A DNA stretch of 64,000 nt from Oscillospiraceae bacterium (GCA_003343845.1 QAKK01000020.1:99714-163713); one strand, 5' to 3'. Positions 1 through 11,265 are shown, numbered from the stretch's first letter. Made by a program: numbers and translations. The notes: generated by a model from the sequence alone, not told the origin.

Positions 1-634
1 TCAATCGGGTGCGGCGTGCGATCACCGCTTTGTCCAACTTCATGTTCGGAATGCCGTACATCAGCAGCCCGCCGGGGCGCCTGTCGCGCTCGTAAACCGT
101 GACGCAGTGCCCGCGGCGGTTCAGCATATCGGCTGCCGCCAGCCCGGCAGGACCGGAGCCGATCACCGCCACCCGTTTTTCCGTGCGGACAGTCGGCACG
201 CGCGGCTGCATCCAGCCGTTTGCAAAGCCGTTTTCGATCACAAACCGTTCATTGTCGTGTACGGTCACGGGCGAACCGCCCAGTCCGCAGGTACAGGCTG
301 CTTCGCAGAGCGCGGGGCAGACTCTGCCCGTAAACTCCGGGAAGTTGTTGGTTTTGAGCAAGCGGGACAGCGCCTCGCGCATGTCGCCGCTGTAAAGCTC
401 ATCGTTCCACTCGGGAATCAGATTGTGCAGCGGGCAGCCGCTGACCGCGCCGCCGAACGGAACGCCCGACTGACAGAACGGCACGCCGCAGTTCATGCAC
501 CGCGCCGCCTGAACGCGGCGGGCATCTGCCTCCATCGGCAGCCTGAACTCCGCAAAGTCGCGAATGCGCTCTTCGGGTGCGCGGCAGGACAGCGCCTGCC
601 GGTCATATTCCAAAAAACCTGTTGCTTTTCCCAT
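1..634 (-). CDS. gltD: Glutamate synthase small subunit (NADPH-GOGAT beta), 3' part outside window
   Basis: The gene runs off the left edge, so only the first 211 codons are visible. GltD takes electrons from NAD(P)H through FAD and two Fe-S clusters and passes them to GltB, which makes two glutamates from glutamine and 2-oxoglutarate. The N-terminal part has the Cys-rich cluster region (CMNCGVPFC near residue 50, then CPLHN and CPALCEAAC). A Rossmann FAD motif (VIGSGPAGLAAA) follows, then RPGGLLMYGIP. ATG at 634 is preceded by GGAGG at 641-645, just before the gltB stop, so the two are co-transcribed and probably translationally coupled. The missing part should carry the NAD(P)H-binding half. 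Identity is clear. Confidence 0.95.
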   Translation of the reverse strand, partial: MGKATGFLEYDRQALSCRAPEERIRDFAEFRLPMEADARRVQAARCMNCGVPFCQSGVPFGGAVSGCPLHNLIPEWNDELYSGDMREALSRLLKTNNFPEFTGRVCPALCEAACTCGLGGSPVTVHDNERFVIENGFANGWMQPRVPTVRTEKRVAVIGSGPAGLAAADMLNRRGHCVTVYERDRRPGGLLMYGIPNMKLDKAVIARRTRL

Positions 635-645
635 AGACGCCCTCC

Positions 646-3600
646 TTACTTTGCGAGATAGAACGCTTCCAGCTTTGCCGCCTCATGCGACATGCCGCGT
701 TCTTCCAGTTTGCCGACGGCGATCATCATCTTCTGATAATCGTTCGGAATGATCTTCTTGAACTTCGGCAGATAGGCATCGAAATCCGCAAGAATCTCTT
801 TTGCAAGTCTCGACCCTGTTGCCGCTGCGTGCGCCGTCAGAATGCGACGCAGCTCCTCTGCGTCGTGCCGTTCGGTCACACCGCTCATCGTCACCATCTG
901 CTTGTTGAGACGTAGATAGAGGTCATGCGCCGCATCCAGCACATAGGCGATACCGCCGCTCATTCCGGCAGCGAAGTTTTTGCCGGTTCTGCCGAGAATG
1001 ACGGCGCGACCGCCGGTCATGTATTCGCAGCCGTGGTCGCCGCAGCCCTCGGCAACCGCGACAGCGCCCGAGTTGCGCACGCAGAAGCGTTCACCGGCGA
1101 TGCCGTTGATATATGCCTCACCGCCCGTCGCACCGTAGAGCGCCACATTGCCGATGATGATATTATCTTCGGCGGCAAAAGCGGATGCCGGATCGGGACG
1201 GACAATCAGTTTGCCGCCCGAAAGTCCCTTGCCGAAATAGTCATTGGAATCGCCGACAAGCTCCATGGTCATGCCCTTCGGAATAAAGGCGCCGAAGGAC
1301 TGCCCACCGCCGCCGTGACAGCGGACGACATAGGTGTCATCGGCAAGCGAAGTACCGAAGGTTTTGGTAATGACCGATCCCATGATCGTGCCCGCCGTTC
1401 TGCTCCGACTCGACACTTCAACCTGCACAGCATGCGGCTTCTTCTTTCTGAAATAGGGCGCAAATGCGGGCAGCAGAACCGCCTCATCCAGCGTCTTTTC
1501 CAACGCGAAATCGAACTTGTCCGCAGGGTCATTGCAGACATGCGGCATCGGCGTGAGCAGATCGGCAAGGTCGATCTTCTCGGCGCGCTCGGTGATCCGC
1601 TTGTCACGGACACGCAGCTTTGATGTGTCGCCGACCAGTTCGTCCACGGTGCGCACGCCGAGCTTTGCCATGATCTCACGCAGCTCCTCAGCGACGAAGC
1701 GCATGAAGTTCATCACATACTCCGGCTTGCCGCAAAAGCGCTTGCGCAGCTCGGGGTTCTGCGTGGCAATGCCCATCGGGCAGGTGTCGAGGTTGCAGAC
1801 GCGCATCATCACACAGCCCATGCTGACCAGCGGTGCCGTGGCAAAGCCGAATTCCTCCGCGCCAAGTGCACAGGCGATCGCCACATCGCGCCCGGTCATC
1901 AGCTTGCCGTCCGTCTCCAGGCGCACACGCGAACGCAGACCGTTGCGGATCAGCGTCTGGTGCGCCTCGGCAAGACCGAGCTCCCACGGCAGCCCCGCAT
2001 TGTGGATCGAGCTTTTCGGTGCAGCGCCCGTACCGCCGTCGTAGCCGGAGATCAGCACGACGCCCGCGCCCGCTTTGGCAACGCCTGCGGCAATCGTACC
2101 GACGCCTGCCTCGGACACCAGCTTGACCGAGATGCGCGCATCGCGGTTGGCGTTCTTCAGATCGTAGATCAGCTGCGCAAGGTCCTCGATCGAATAAATG
2201 TCATGATGCGGCGGCGGCGAGATCAATGAGACGCCTGGCGTGGAATAGCGGGTCTTGGCAATCCAGGGGTAGACCTTTTTACCCGGCAGATGACCGCCCT
2301 CGCCCGGTTTTGCCCCCTGCGCCATCTTGATCTGGATCTCCTCCGCACTGCACAGATAGGCGCTCGTCACGCCGAAACGCCCGGAGGCGACCTGCTTGAT
2401 CGCGCTGTTCTTCTCCGTGCCGAAGCGCGCGGGATCTTCCCCGCCTTCTCCGGAATTGGACTTGCCGCCGAGGCGGTTCATCGCGATCGCCATGCAGGTG
2501 TGCGCCTCTTCCGAGATCGAGCCGTAGGACATCGCGCCGGTTTTGAACCGTTTGACGATCTCGCTGACCGGCTCGACCTCTTCCAACGGCACACCTCCGT
2601 CCTCCGCCCAGGCAAAGCCGAGCAGACCGCGCAGCGTGTGCGGCTTCTGCGCATCGTTGACGCGCGCCGCGTACTCCAGATAACGCGCGTAGGAGCCGCT
2701 GTGCGTTGCCTCACGCAAGGCAACGATGGTTTGCGGGTCGTACATATGATCCTCTGCATTTTTGCCGGAGCGCAGTTTGTGCGCCCCCGTGCTGTCCAGC
2801 GTGGTATCCACGCCGAAGCCGAGCGTGTCGAATGCGTGATTATGCCGCCACTCTACCCCTTCGGCAATCTCGGCAAGACCGATTCCGCCGACCGGGCTGA
2901 TCGTGTTGGTAAAATACTTGTCGATGACCGCCTGCGAAATGCCGACCGCCTCAAAGATCTGCGCGGACTGATAGGATTGCAGCGTCGAAATGCCCATTTT
3001 GGACGCGATCTTGACAATGCCGTGCAGGATCGCGTTGTCATAGTCCTCGATGGCGGTGTGATAGTCCTTATCCAGTCTGCCGCCCTCGATGCTCTCGGCG
3101 ATACACTCCTGTGCAAGGTACGGGTTGATCGCCCGCGCGCCGTAGCCGAGCAGCGTTGCAAAATGGTGCACATCGCGCGGCTCCGCGCTCTCGAGGATGA
3201 TGGAAATCGCGGTGCGTTTCTTGGTGCGGATCAGATACTGTTCGATCGCCGAAACCGCAAGCAGCGACGGCACGGCAACGTGGTTCTCGTCCACGCCGCG
3301 GTCGGACAGAATGATGATATTCGCGCCGTCGCGATAGGCGCGGTCACATTCGACAAACAGCTTGTCCAGTGTCTTTTCCAGCGACGCATTCTTATAGTAC
3401 AGAAGCGAGACGGTCTGCACCTTGAAACCGGGCTTCTGCATGTGGCGAATCTTCATCAGTTCCACCGAGGTCAAAATCGGATTGCGGATCTCGAGCACCC
3501 GGCAGTTCTCCGGTTCTTCAATGAGCAGGTTGCCGTCCGAGCCGACATACACGGCGGTATCGGTGACAACCTCCTCACGCAGCGCATCAATCGGCGGGTT

Positions 3601-5157
3601 GGTGACCTGGGCAAACAGCTGCTTGAAATAGTTGAACAGCGGCTGATGCTTTTCGGAGAGGACGGCAAGCGGTACGTCAATGCCCATGGACGCCGTCGGT
3701 TCCGCGCCGTTTTTCGCCATCGGCAGTATGGCGTCGGTCACATCCTCGTAGGTATAACCGAACGCCTTGTACAGTCTGTCGCGCTCCGCCTTCGTATACT
3801 GCGGTACACGGGCATTGGGCACGGGCAGCGAATCCAGCGTGACCAGATGCGCATCCAGCCACTCGCCATAAGGCTTGCGCGAGGCATAGACCGCCTTGCA
3901 TTCTTCGTCCGAGATCACGCGACCCGCAACGGTGTCCACCAGCAGCATTTTGCCGGGTTCAAGGCGCGACTTGCGGACGATGTCCTCCGGCGGAATATCC
4001 AGCACGCCGACCTCGGACGACAGAATCAGACGATTGTCTTTTGTGATATAGTAACGTGCGGGGCGCAGTCCGTTGCGATCAAGCACGGCGCCGAGCAGGT
4101 CGCCGTCCGAGAACAGCACGGCGGCAGGACCGTCCCATGGCTCCATCATCGTGGAATAATAATGGTACAGATCACGCTTACCGCGGGAAATGCTCGGCTC
4201 GTTCTTCCAAGGCTCGGGGATCAGAATCATCACAGCAAGCGGCAGCGGAATGCCGTTCATCATGAGAAATTCCAGCGTGTTGTCCAGCATGGCAGAATCC
4301 GATCCGTTCCCGCTGATGACCGGCAGCACCTTGTCCATGTCCTCCCGCATACAGGCGGAATGCATGGTTTCTTCGCGCGCGAGCATACGGTCCGCATTGC
4401 CGCGGATGGTATTGATCTCGCCGTTGTGCAGAATATAGCGGTTCGGATGCGCGCGCTCCCAGCTCGGTGTGGTGTTGGTGGAAAAGCGCGAGTGCACCGT
4501 GGCGATCACGCTCTCGTAATTCTCATCCCGCAGATCAGCATAGAACCGCCGCAGCTGACCGACGAGGAACATCCCCTTGTACACCACGGTACGCGAGGAT
4601 AGCGAGCAGACATAGGTATTGTCGTTGCTCTGTTCAAAGACGCGGCGGAAGACATACAGCTTGCGGTCAAATTCCAGCCCGCGCGCGAGCTTCTCCGGAC
4701 GGCGGACAAAGCACTGGGCAATAAACGGCATGGAATCCAGCGCCTTTTCGCCGAGAATGCTGCTGTCGGTGGGCACATCACGCCAGCCGAGCAGCACCAC
4801 ACCCTCCTTTTCGCAGATGATTTCAAACATCTTCTGCGCCTGACGGCGCGCAAGCGTGTTCTGCGGAAAGAAAAACATGCCGACGCCGTAGTCACGCGCC
4901 GCAGGCAGTGAAATGCCGAGCGACGCGGCAGCCGCCGCAAAGAATTTATGGGAAATCTGTACAAGGATGCCGACGCCGTCGCCGGTCTCCCCGGCGGCGT
5001 CTTTGCCCGCGCGGTGTTCGAGCCGCTCCACAATGGAGAGCGCGTCGTTTACGATCGCATGCGACGCCGTGCCGTCGATGCTGACGACCGCGCCGATACC
5101 GCAGGCGTCGTGCTCATAGCTTTCTCGGTATAGGGTCTGCCGGTTGGGGTTGCTCAT
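646..5157 (-). CDS. gltB: Glutamate synthase large subunit (GOGAT alpha)
   Basis: The 1503-residue protein is full length for bacterial GltB. It hydrolyses glutamine and channels ammonia to a synthase site that aminates 2-oxoglutarate. An 18-residue propeptide precedes Cys19 in HDACGIG; by family knowledge this Cys becomes the N-terminal nucleophile. A class II amidotransferase domain covers about 19-430. A central domain follows, then the FMN-binding barrel at about 800-1180 (KPGEGGHLPG, GYDGGTGAAP). Cysteines of the 3Fe-4S site lie in CVMMRVCNLDTC, and a GXGXG beta-helix ends the protein. It lies 29 bp after asnB with AAAGGA upstream of ATG 5157, and leads into gltD. Expression probably depends on the T-box upstream of asnB, as I see no promoter in the gap. 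Confidence 0.97.
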   Translation of the reverse strand: MSNPNRQTLYRESYEHDACGIGAVVSIDGTASHAIVNDALSIVERLEHRAGKDAAGETGDGVGILVQISHKFFAAAAASLGISLPAARDYGVGMFFFPQNTLARRQAQKMFEIICEKEGVVLLGWRDVPTDSSILGEKALDSMPFIAQCFVRRPEKLARGLEFDRKLYVFRRVFEQSNDNTYVCSLSSRTVVYKGMFLVGQLRRFYADLRDENYESVIATVHSRFSTNTTPSWERAHPNRYILHNGEINTIRGNADRMLAREETMHSACMREDMDKVLPVISGNGSDSAMLDNTLEFLMMNGIPLPLAVMILIPEPWKNEPSISRGKRDLYHYYSTMMEPWDGPAAVLFSDGDLLGAVLDRNGLRPARYYITKDNRLILSSEVGVLDIPPEDIVRKSRLEPGKMLLVDTVAGRVISDEECKAVYASRKPYGEWLDAHLVTLDSLPVPNARVPQYTKAERDRLYKAFGYTYEDVTDAILPMAKNGAEPTASMGIDVPLAVLSEKHQPLFNYFKQLFAQVTNPPIDALREEVVTDTAVYVGSDGNLLIEEPENCRVLEIRNPILTSVELMKIRHMQKPGFKVQTVSLLYYKNASLEKTLDKLFVECDRAYRDGANIIILSDRGVDENHVAVPSLLAVSAIEQYLIRTKKRTAISIILESAEPRDVHHFATLLGYGARAINPYLAQECIAESIEGGRLDKDYHTAIEDYDNAILHGIVKIASKMGISTLQSYQSAQIFEAVGISQAVIDKYFTNTISPVGGIGLAEIAEGVEWRHNHAFDTLGFGVDTTLDSTGAHKLRSGKNAEDHMYDPQTIVALREATHSGSYARYLEYAARVNDAQKPHTLRGLLGFAWAEDGGVPLEEVEPVSEIVKRFKTGAMSYGSISEEAHTCMAIAMNRLGGKSNSGEGGEDPARFGTEKNSAIKQVASGRFGVTSAYLCSAEEIQIKMAQGAKPGEGGHLPGKKVYPWIAKTRYSTPGVSLISPPPHHDIYSIEDLAQLIYDLKNANRDARISVKLVSEAGVGTIAAGVAKAGAGVVLISGYDGGTGAAPKSSIHNAGLPWELGLAEAHQTLIRNGLRSRVRLETDGKLMTGRDVAIACALGAEEFGFATAPLVSMGCVMMRVCNLDTCPMGIATQNPELRKRFCGKPEYVMNFMRFVAEELREIMAKLGVRTVDELVGDTSKLRVRDKRITERAEKIDLADLLTPMPHVCNDPADKFDFALEKTLDEAVLLPAFAPYFRKKKPHAVQVEVSSRSRTAGTIMGSVITKTFGTSLADDTYVVRCHGGGGQSFGAFIPKGMTMELVGDSNDYFGKGLSGGKLIVRPDPASAFAAEDNIIIGNVALYGATGGEAYINGIAGERFCVRNSGAVAVAEGCGDHGCEYMTGGRAVILGRTGKNFAAGMSGGIAYVLDAAHDLYLRLNKQMVTMSGVTERHDAEELRRILTAHAAATGSRLAKEILADFDAYLPKFKKIIPNDYQKMMIAVGKLEERGMSHEAAKLEAFYLAK

Positions 5158-5186
5158 GGCATTTCCTTTCTGCTTGGCTGCGGAAA

Positions 5187-6767
5187 TTATTTTCCGCTGT
5201 CGCCGTAGTTGGCAAGGACGCGGGCGGAGGGGTCGCGCACGTCGCAGCCTGCCCAGCTCTTGTTGGGCATCCAGAAGTCTGCGATCATCTCCGCCTGTCC
5301 CGGATAGTAGGTTTCAAACAGCTCACGATACAGGAGCGATTCCTTGGTAAAGGGTTTTGCAAAGGTATAGGCTTCGCATTTTTCTTCAAATTCCGCGTCG
5401 GTGTAGCGGCTCTCGGCATATGCCTTCAAATCGTCCACCATCGAGTGACCGACCGCGTCGCTGAATGCCGCCTTTTCGCGCATCAGAATATCGTGCGGCA
5501 GCCAGTCGCCCACAAACGCATGGCGCAGGAGGTATTTTCCCTTGCCGTAGCGGTTCAGCTTCATCTCGGGATCAAGCGACATCACATAGCTGACGAAATC
5601 GAGATCGCCGAACGGCACGCGGGCTTCCAGCGAGTTGACCGAAATGCAGCGATCCGCACGCAGAACATCGTACATGTACAGCTCGCGGATGCGCTTCTCC
5701 GCCTCTGCCTGAAATGCGGCGGCAGAGGGCGCAAAGTCGGTGTATTTGTAGCCGAACAGCTCGTCCGAGATCTCGCCGGTCAGCAGCACGCGCAGATCGG
5801 TATGCTCATGGATGTACTTGCAGACGAGATACATGCCGATCGAAGCACGGATGGTGGTGATGTCATAGGTGCCGAGCAGTGCAACCACCTCGGGCAGCGC
5901 GGCAAGCACATCTTCTTTCGTGATGATGACCTCGGTATGCTCGGCGCCGATGTAGTCGGCAACCTGCTTTGCATACTTGAGGTCGATGGCGTCGGTGCTC
6001 ATGCCGATGGCAAACGTGCGGATCGGCTTTTTCAGGAGCTTTGCCGAGACGGCGCAGACCAGAGAAGAATCAAGTCCCCCGGAAAGCAGAAAGCCGAGCG
6101 GCGCATCCGCGTCCAGCCGCTTTTCGATCCCGCAGATCAGCTTCTCGCGGATCTTTGCGCAGGCGGTTTCAAGATCGTCATGGCAGGCCATCCGCGGGTG
6201 ACTGATATCGCGATAGCAGACAAATCTGCCGTCGATATAATAGTGTCCGGGCGGGAACGGCATTACCTTTTTGCACAGACCGACCAGGTTCTTCGCCTCG
6301 CTGGCGAAAACGATTGAACCGCCGTCCGAATACCCATAGAACAGCGGGCGGATGCCGATCGGGTCGCGGGCGGCGATGTACTGCCCCGTTTTGCCGTCGT
6401 ACAGAATCATGGCAAACTCGGCGTCCAGCCGCTTGAACATCAGAACGCCGTATTCCCGATACAGCGGCAGCAAAAGCTCGCAGTCGGAGTCGCTTGCAAA
6501 GCGGTACCCCTTGGCTTCGAGCTCTTTTTTGGTCTTGCGGAAGCCGTACAATTCCCCGTTGCAGACGACATAGCTTCCCTCTGCTGAAAATGGCTGCATC
6601 CCGCTCTCCGACAGCCCCATAATTGCGAGGCGGTGGAAACCGAGCAGACCGTAACCGGTGTCGATCACGCGCGACATATCCGGTCCGCGTGAAATCGTTC
6701 TGTCAAAGCATTCCTTGAATTTTTCTGCGGTAATGTCCTTCCCGCAATATCCCATAATCGAACACAT
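5187..6767 (-). CDS. asnB: Asparagine synthetase B (glutamine-hydrolysing)
   Basis: The 526-residue enzyme makes asparagine from aspartate, ATP and glutamine. Cys2 (MCSIMGYC) is the amidotransferase nucleophile after Met removal. The N-terminal Ntn domain covers about 2-200. The ATP-pyrophosphatase domain has the P-loop-like SGGLDSS near residue 230 and the GEISDELFGYKY segment. ATG 6767 follows GGAGG at 6775-6779. The gene sits behind a T-box leader that appears to read tRNA-Asn, which independently supports asparagine synthesis. It is followed closely by gltB and gltD, so glutamine-using enzymes are grouped in one transcript. Confidence 0.95.
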   Translation of the reverse strand: MCSIMGYCGKDITAEKFKECFDRTISRGPDMSRVIDTGYGLLGFHRLAIMGLSESGMQPFSAEGSYVVCNGELYGFRKTKKELEAKGYRFASDSDCELLLPLYREYGVLMFKRLDAEFAMILYDGKTGQYIAARDPIGIRPLFYGYSDGGSIVFASEAKNLVGLCKKVMPFPPGHYYIDGRFVCYRDISHPRMACHDDLETACAKIREKLICGIEKRLDADAPLGFLLSGGLDSSLVCAVSAKLLKKPIRTFAIGMSTDAIDLKYAKQVADYIGAEHTEVIITKEDVLAALPEVVALLGTYDITTIRASIGMYLVCKYIHEHTDLRVLLTGEISDELFGYKYTDFAPSAAAFQAEAEKRIRELYMYDVLRADRCISVNSLEARVPFGDLDFVSYVMSLDPEMKLNRYGKGKYLLRHAFVGDWLPHDILMREKAAFSDAVGHSMVDDLKAYAESRYTDAEFEEKCEAYTFAKPFTKESLLYRELFETYYPGQAEMIADFWMPNKSWAGCDVRDPSARVLANYGDSGK

Positions 6768-6809
6768 GGTGTTTCCTCCGAATACACAGTTTCACGGCAC
6801 AGCGTTTGT

Positions 6810-7012
6810 CTCACAGGACGAGCTGTGCTGCCCGCGGTGCCACCTGTATTATCCGTGCGAATCTTCGCCGGGATCCCTCATATTCGATTCTGTGCGAAAG
6901 CACGGCATGCCGCACGCGGCATACCGCGAAAGTGTTCTTCACACCGGGGATCGCGCGCGGCTCTCACCGTCCCGCGCTCGCTGTACCGACCTTATCCGTG
7001 CTACTCTTTCGG
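6810..7012 (-). promoter_or_regulatory. T-box leader upstream of asnB, apparent AAC (Asn) specifier
   Basis: On the minus strand the conserved T-box core reads GGTGGCACCGCGGG (6831-6844), followed by CTCGTCCTGTG. The base of stem I is CGAAAG (7006-7011) pairing with CTTTCG (6927-6932). An AGTA bulge (7002-7005) faces the loop GAAGAACA, in which AAC at 6934-6936 followed by A is the apparent specifier. The apical GGTGAGAG element is present. The antiterminator helix would pair ACAGG (6843-6847) with CCTGT (6813-6817). A competing 7-bp helix GCACAGC/GCTGTGC (6822-6828 with 6797-6803) has no U-run after it, so control may not be classical termination. The leader starts only about 9 bases after the amt stop and I see no promoter in front, so read-through from upstream is likely. 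Confidence 0.9.
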
Positions 7013-7020
7013 TTTCGCTT

Positions 7021-8781
7021 TTATTCTACGTCCTGCAGGGCGTCATAGCCCTCTTCGCCGGTGCGTACCTTGACGACGTTCTCCACGTCGTAGACAAAGA
7101 TCTTGCCGTCGCCGATATGCCCGGTGTACAGTACCTTCTTCGCCGTCTCAATGACCGACGAAACCGGCACCTTGCTGACCACGATGTCAACCTGAATCTT
7201 CGGCAGCAGCGTTGCCTCGACAAGTGCGCCGCGGTAATACTCCGGCTTGCCTTTCTGTGCGCCGCAGCCCATGACGTGCGACACGGTCATACCCGTGATG
7301 CCGATCGCCATCATGGCTTCCTTGAGCGCTTCGAGCTTCGCTTCTTTGCAGACGATCTCCACTTTGGAGAGCTTCTTGCCGTCGCGCGGCTTGTCAAAGA
7401 CAGGCATTGCCTTGACCTCGACCGCCTCGGCAACCGGCGTATCACCGGATACTGCCACAGGCGCATCTATCGTCTCGGGCGCAAGCGTTTCGGGCAGGAA
7501 CGCAAAGCCTGCGTAAGCGCTTGCAAGACCGTGTTCGGTCACATCAAGCCCGAGCGTTTCTTCCTCCTCGGAAGCGCGCAGTCCGACCGTCTTGCGGATC
7601 AGGATAAACGTGATCGTGATCGTGACCGCCGTCCAGAGCGCAACCAATGCAAAGCCGAGCAGCTGCAAGCCGAGCAGTTCAAAGCCGCCGCCGTAGAACA
7701 GACCGACCAGCTTTTTGCCGCTTGCATCGGCAATACTGTAGCCGGGCGCCGTGTCCGTGGCAAACAGACCAACGGCGATCGTACCCCAGATGCCGTTGAG
7801 GCAGTGGACGGCAACCGCGCCGACCGGGTCGTCAATGTGCAGCTTGTAGTCCAGCAGCCATACGCCGAAGACCACCAGCACACCGGCAACCGCGCTGATG
7901 ATGATCGCACCGGTCACATCGGTGACATCGCAGCCCGCCGTGATGGCGACGAGACCCGCCAGCGATGCGTTGAGGCACATCGAAACATCCGGCTTGCCGT
8001 ATTTGATCCAGGTAAAGACCATGCAGACCACCGTTGCCACCGCCGGCGCAACCGTCGTGGTCACAAAGATGGAGCCGAGCTGCTCGACCGAGGTTGCCGC
8101 GGCACCGTTGAAGCCGTACCAGCCGAGCCACAGAATGAACACGCCGAGACAGCCGATGGTGATGTTATGCCCCGGGAAGGCGTTGACCTTGACGATCTTG
8201 CCGTTCTTGTCCTTGGTAAACTTGCCGATACGCGGTCCGAGCATCTTCGCGCCGATCAGCGCCGAAATGCCGCCGACCATGTGGATGGCGCAGGAGCCTG
8301 CGAAATCGTGAAAGCCGAGCTGCGCAAGCCAGCCGCCGCCCCAAATCCAGTGCGCCTCGATCGGATAGATAAACGCCGAGATCACACCGGAATAGATGCA
8401 GTACGAAAGAAATTTCGTGCGTTCTGCCATCGCGCCGGAGACGATTGTCGCCGCCGTTGCGCAGAACACAAGGTTGAATACAAACGCAGACCAATTGAAG
8501 TCCGCATAGGAAGTGAAAATGTCAAAACCGGGTTTACCGATCAGACCGACCAGGTCTTCGCCGAGGAAGAGCCCAAAGCCGATCAGAATGAACACGACCG
8601 TACCGATGCAGAAGTCCATCAGATTCTTCATCAGAATGTTGCCAGCGTTCTTCGCGCGGGTGAAGCCGGTCTCCACCATGGCGAAGCCCGCCTGCATCCA
8701 GAATACCAGTGCCGCGCCAATCAAAAACCACACGGCAAACAGTTTTTCGTCCATAAGAGCTGCAATCGCTTCCATGCTCAT
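7021..8781 (-). CDS. Ammonium transporter with fused C-terminal P-II domain
   Basis: The 586-residue protein joins two usually separate proteins. Residues about 10-430 are an Amt/MEP channel with some 11 membrane segments, including WMQAGFAMVETGFTRAKN and the GAIIISAVAGVLVV region. A linker rich in Ala, Val and Pro covers about 430-465. Residues 467-586 are a complete P-II (GlnB/GlnK) domain with GITGMTV, the T-loop and TGHIGDGKIFVYDV. In free P-II the T-loop blocks the Amt pore from inside the cell and responds to ATP/ADP and 2-oxoglutarate; here the plug would be tethered. The Tyr uridylylated in enteric P-II (Tyr51) is Val521, while Tyr46 is kept. It follows glnN by 51 bp in one transcript. 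Fusions of this kind are known in some bacteria, but how they work is less clear. Confidence 0.93.
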   Translation of the reverse strand: MSMEAIAALMDEKLFAVWFLIGAALVFWMQAGFAMVETGFTRAKNAGNILMKNLMDFCIGTVVFILIGFGLFLGEDLVGLIGKPGFDIFTSYADFNWSAFVFNLVFCATAATIVSGAMAERTKFLSYCIYSGVISAFIYPIEAHWIWGGGWLAQLGFHDFAGSCAIHMVGGISALIGAKMLGPRIGKFTKDKNGKIVKVNAFPGHNITIGCLGVFILWLGWYGFNGAAATSVEQLGSIFVTTTVAPAVATVVCMVFTWIKYGKPDVSMCLNASLAGLVAITAGCDVTDVTGAIIISAVAGVLVVFGVWLLDYKLHIDDPVGAVAVHCLNGIWGTIAVGLFATDTAPGYSIADASGKKLVGLFYGGGFELLGLQLLGFALVALWTAVTITITFILIRKTVGLRASEEEETLGLDVTEHGLASAYAGFAFLPETLAPETIDAPVAVSGDTPVAEAVEVKAMPVFDKPRDGKKLSKVEIVCKEAKLEALKEAMMAIGITGMTVSHVMGCGAQKGKPEYYRGALVEATLLPKIQVDIVVSKVPVSSVIETAKKVLYTGHIGDGKIFVYDVENVVKVRTGEEGYDALQDVE

Positions 8782-8832
8782 GTCGTCATCTTCTTTCTGT
8801 AAATATAATTGTCTGCGGATATCTGTGCCCGG

Positions 8833-10926
<2,094 letters not shown>

Positions 10927-10966
10927 GTTCTTTCTCCTTAAAAATAAAAATAGAGCGGCAGGGAGA

Positions 10967-10992
10967 CCGGGCAGCGCGGCTGCGCTGCCCGG
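10967..10992 (-). promoter_or_regulatory. Very stable hairpin in glnN leader
   Basis: Two perfect 11-bp arms (CCGGGCAGCGC and its complement) close a four-base loop, between the second hexaloop hairpin and the glnN ribosome-binding site. The U-rich stretch (positions about 10941-10952) starts roughly 15 bases after the stem, too far for a standard terminator. It overlaps the hexaloop hairpin at 10991-11008 by two bases, so the two may compete. It could be an attenuator or an RNA-stabilising element. Confidence 0.5.
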
Positions 10993-11008
10993 CGACCTCC
11001 TTGTCGCC
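10991..11008 (-). promoter_or_regulatory. Hexaloop hairpin, ANTAR-type (loop AAGGAG), glnN leader
   Basis: The RNA reads GGCGAC, loop AAGGAG, then GTCGCC: a perfect 6-bp stem with a six-base loop having A at position 1 and G at position 4. That loop pattern is the established recognition feature of ANTAR RNA targets, which normally come as two such hairpins. Its partner would be the hairpin at 11058-11073. Confidence 0.6.
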
Positions 11009-11032
11009 CGAATATACCACAGAAAACGAGAA

Positions 11033-11063
11033 AGCCGCAGACGAAAAGACTTCGTCCGCGGCT
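11033..11063 (-). terminator. Terminator-like hairpin in glnN leader (attenuator candidate)
   Basis: The minus-strand RNA forms AGCCGC-g-GACGA paired with TCGTC-t-GCGGCT around a short loop, followed at once by UUUCUCGUUUUCU. It starts about 16 bases after the predicted transcription start and overlaps the 3' half of the hexaloop hairpin at 11058-11073. The two cannot form together, as expected for protein-controlled antitermination. Confidence 0.6.
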
Positions 11064-11073
11064 CCCTTGTCGC
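11058..11073 (-). promoter_or_regulatory. Hexaloop hairpin, ANTAR-type (loop AAGGGA), glnN leader
   Basis: The RNA reads GCGAC, loop AAGGGA, then GCCGC, with one A-C mismatch in a 5-bp stem. The loop has A1 and G4. It begins within a few bases of the predicted start of the glnN transcript and overlaps the 5' arm of the following terminator-like hairpin. The mismatch makes it weaker than the other two hexaloop hairpins found here. Confidence 0.5.
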
Positions 11074-11085
11074 TTGATGGGTGTG

Positions 11086-11114
11086 ATTATAGCACCGCTT
11101 TTTCAGCTTGTCAA
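11086..11114 (-). promoter_or_regulatory. glnN promoter
   Basis: On the minus strand, TTGACA (11109-11114) and TATAAT (11086-11091) are both perfect consensus with a 17-base spacer. The preceding G of TGCTATAAT suggests an extended -10 box. Transcription should start near 11079. Confidence 0.85.
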
Positions 11115-11265
11115 GCGTTTTTCGGGAATTTTTTCATTTCTGTCGAAACTGCACGAGAAACCGCCGCGCAAAGCACGCATCTCCGAGCAAAGCAACCATG
11201 AAAACATGCGGCTTTTCCGCCCGCCGCGCATACGAAAAAAGGTGGCTTTTTTTGAAACTTTTTTA

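Noticed and set aside
2290..4602. A 770-codon open frame on the plus strand, and several others over 200 codons (for example 6658-8802, 36066-38111, 39296-41116)
   Set aside because: They lie antisense to clearly conserved genes (gltB, asnB/amt, dnaE, murB/tyrS). High G/C at third positions removes stop codons from the opposite strand; their His/Arg/Asp-rich translations match no family and lack ribosome-binding sites.
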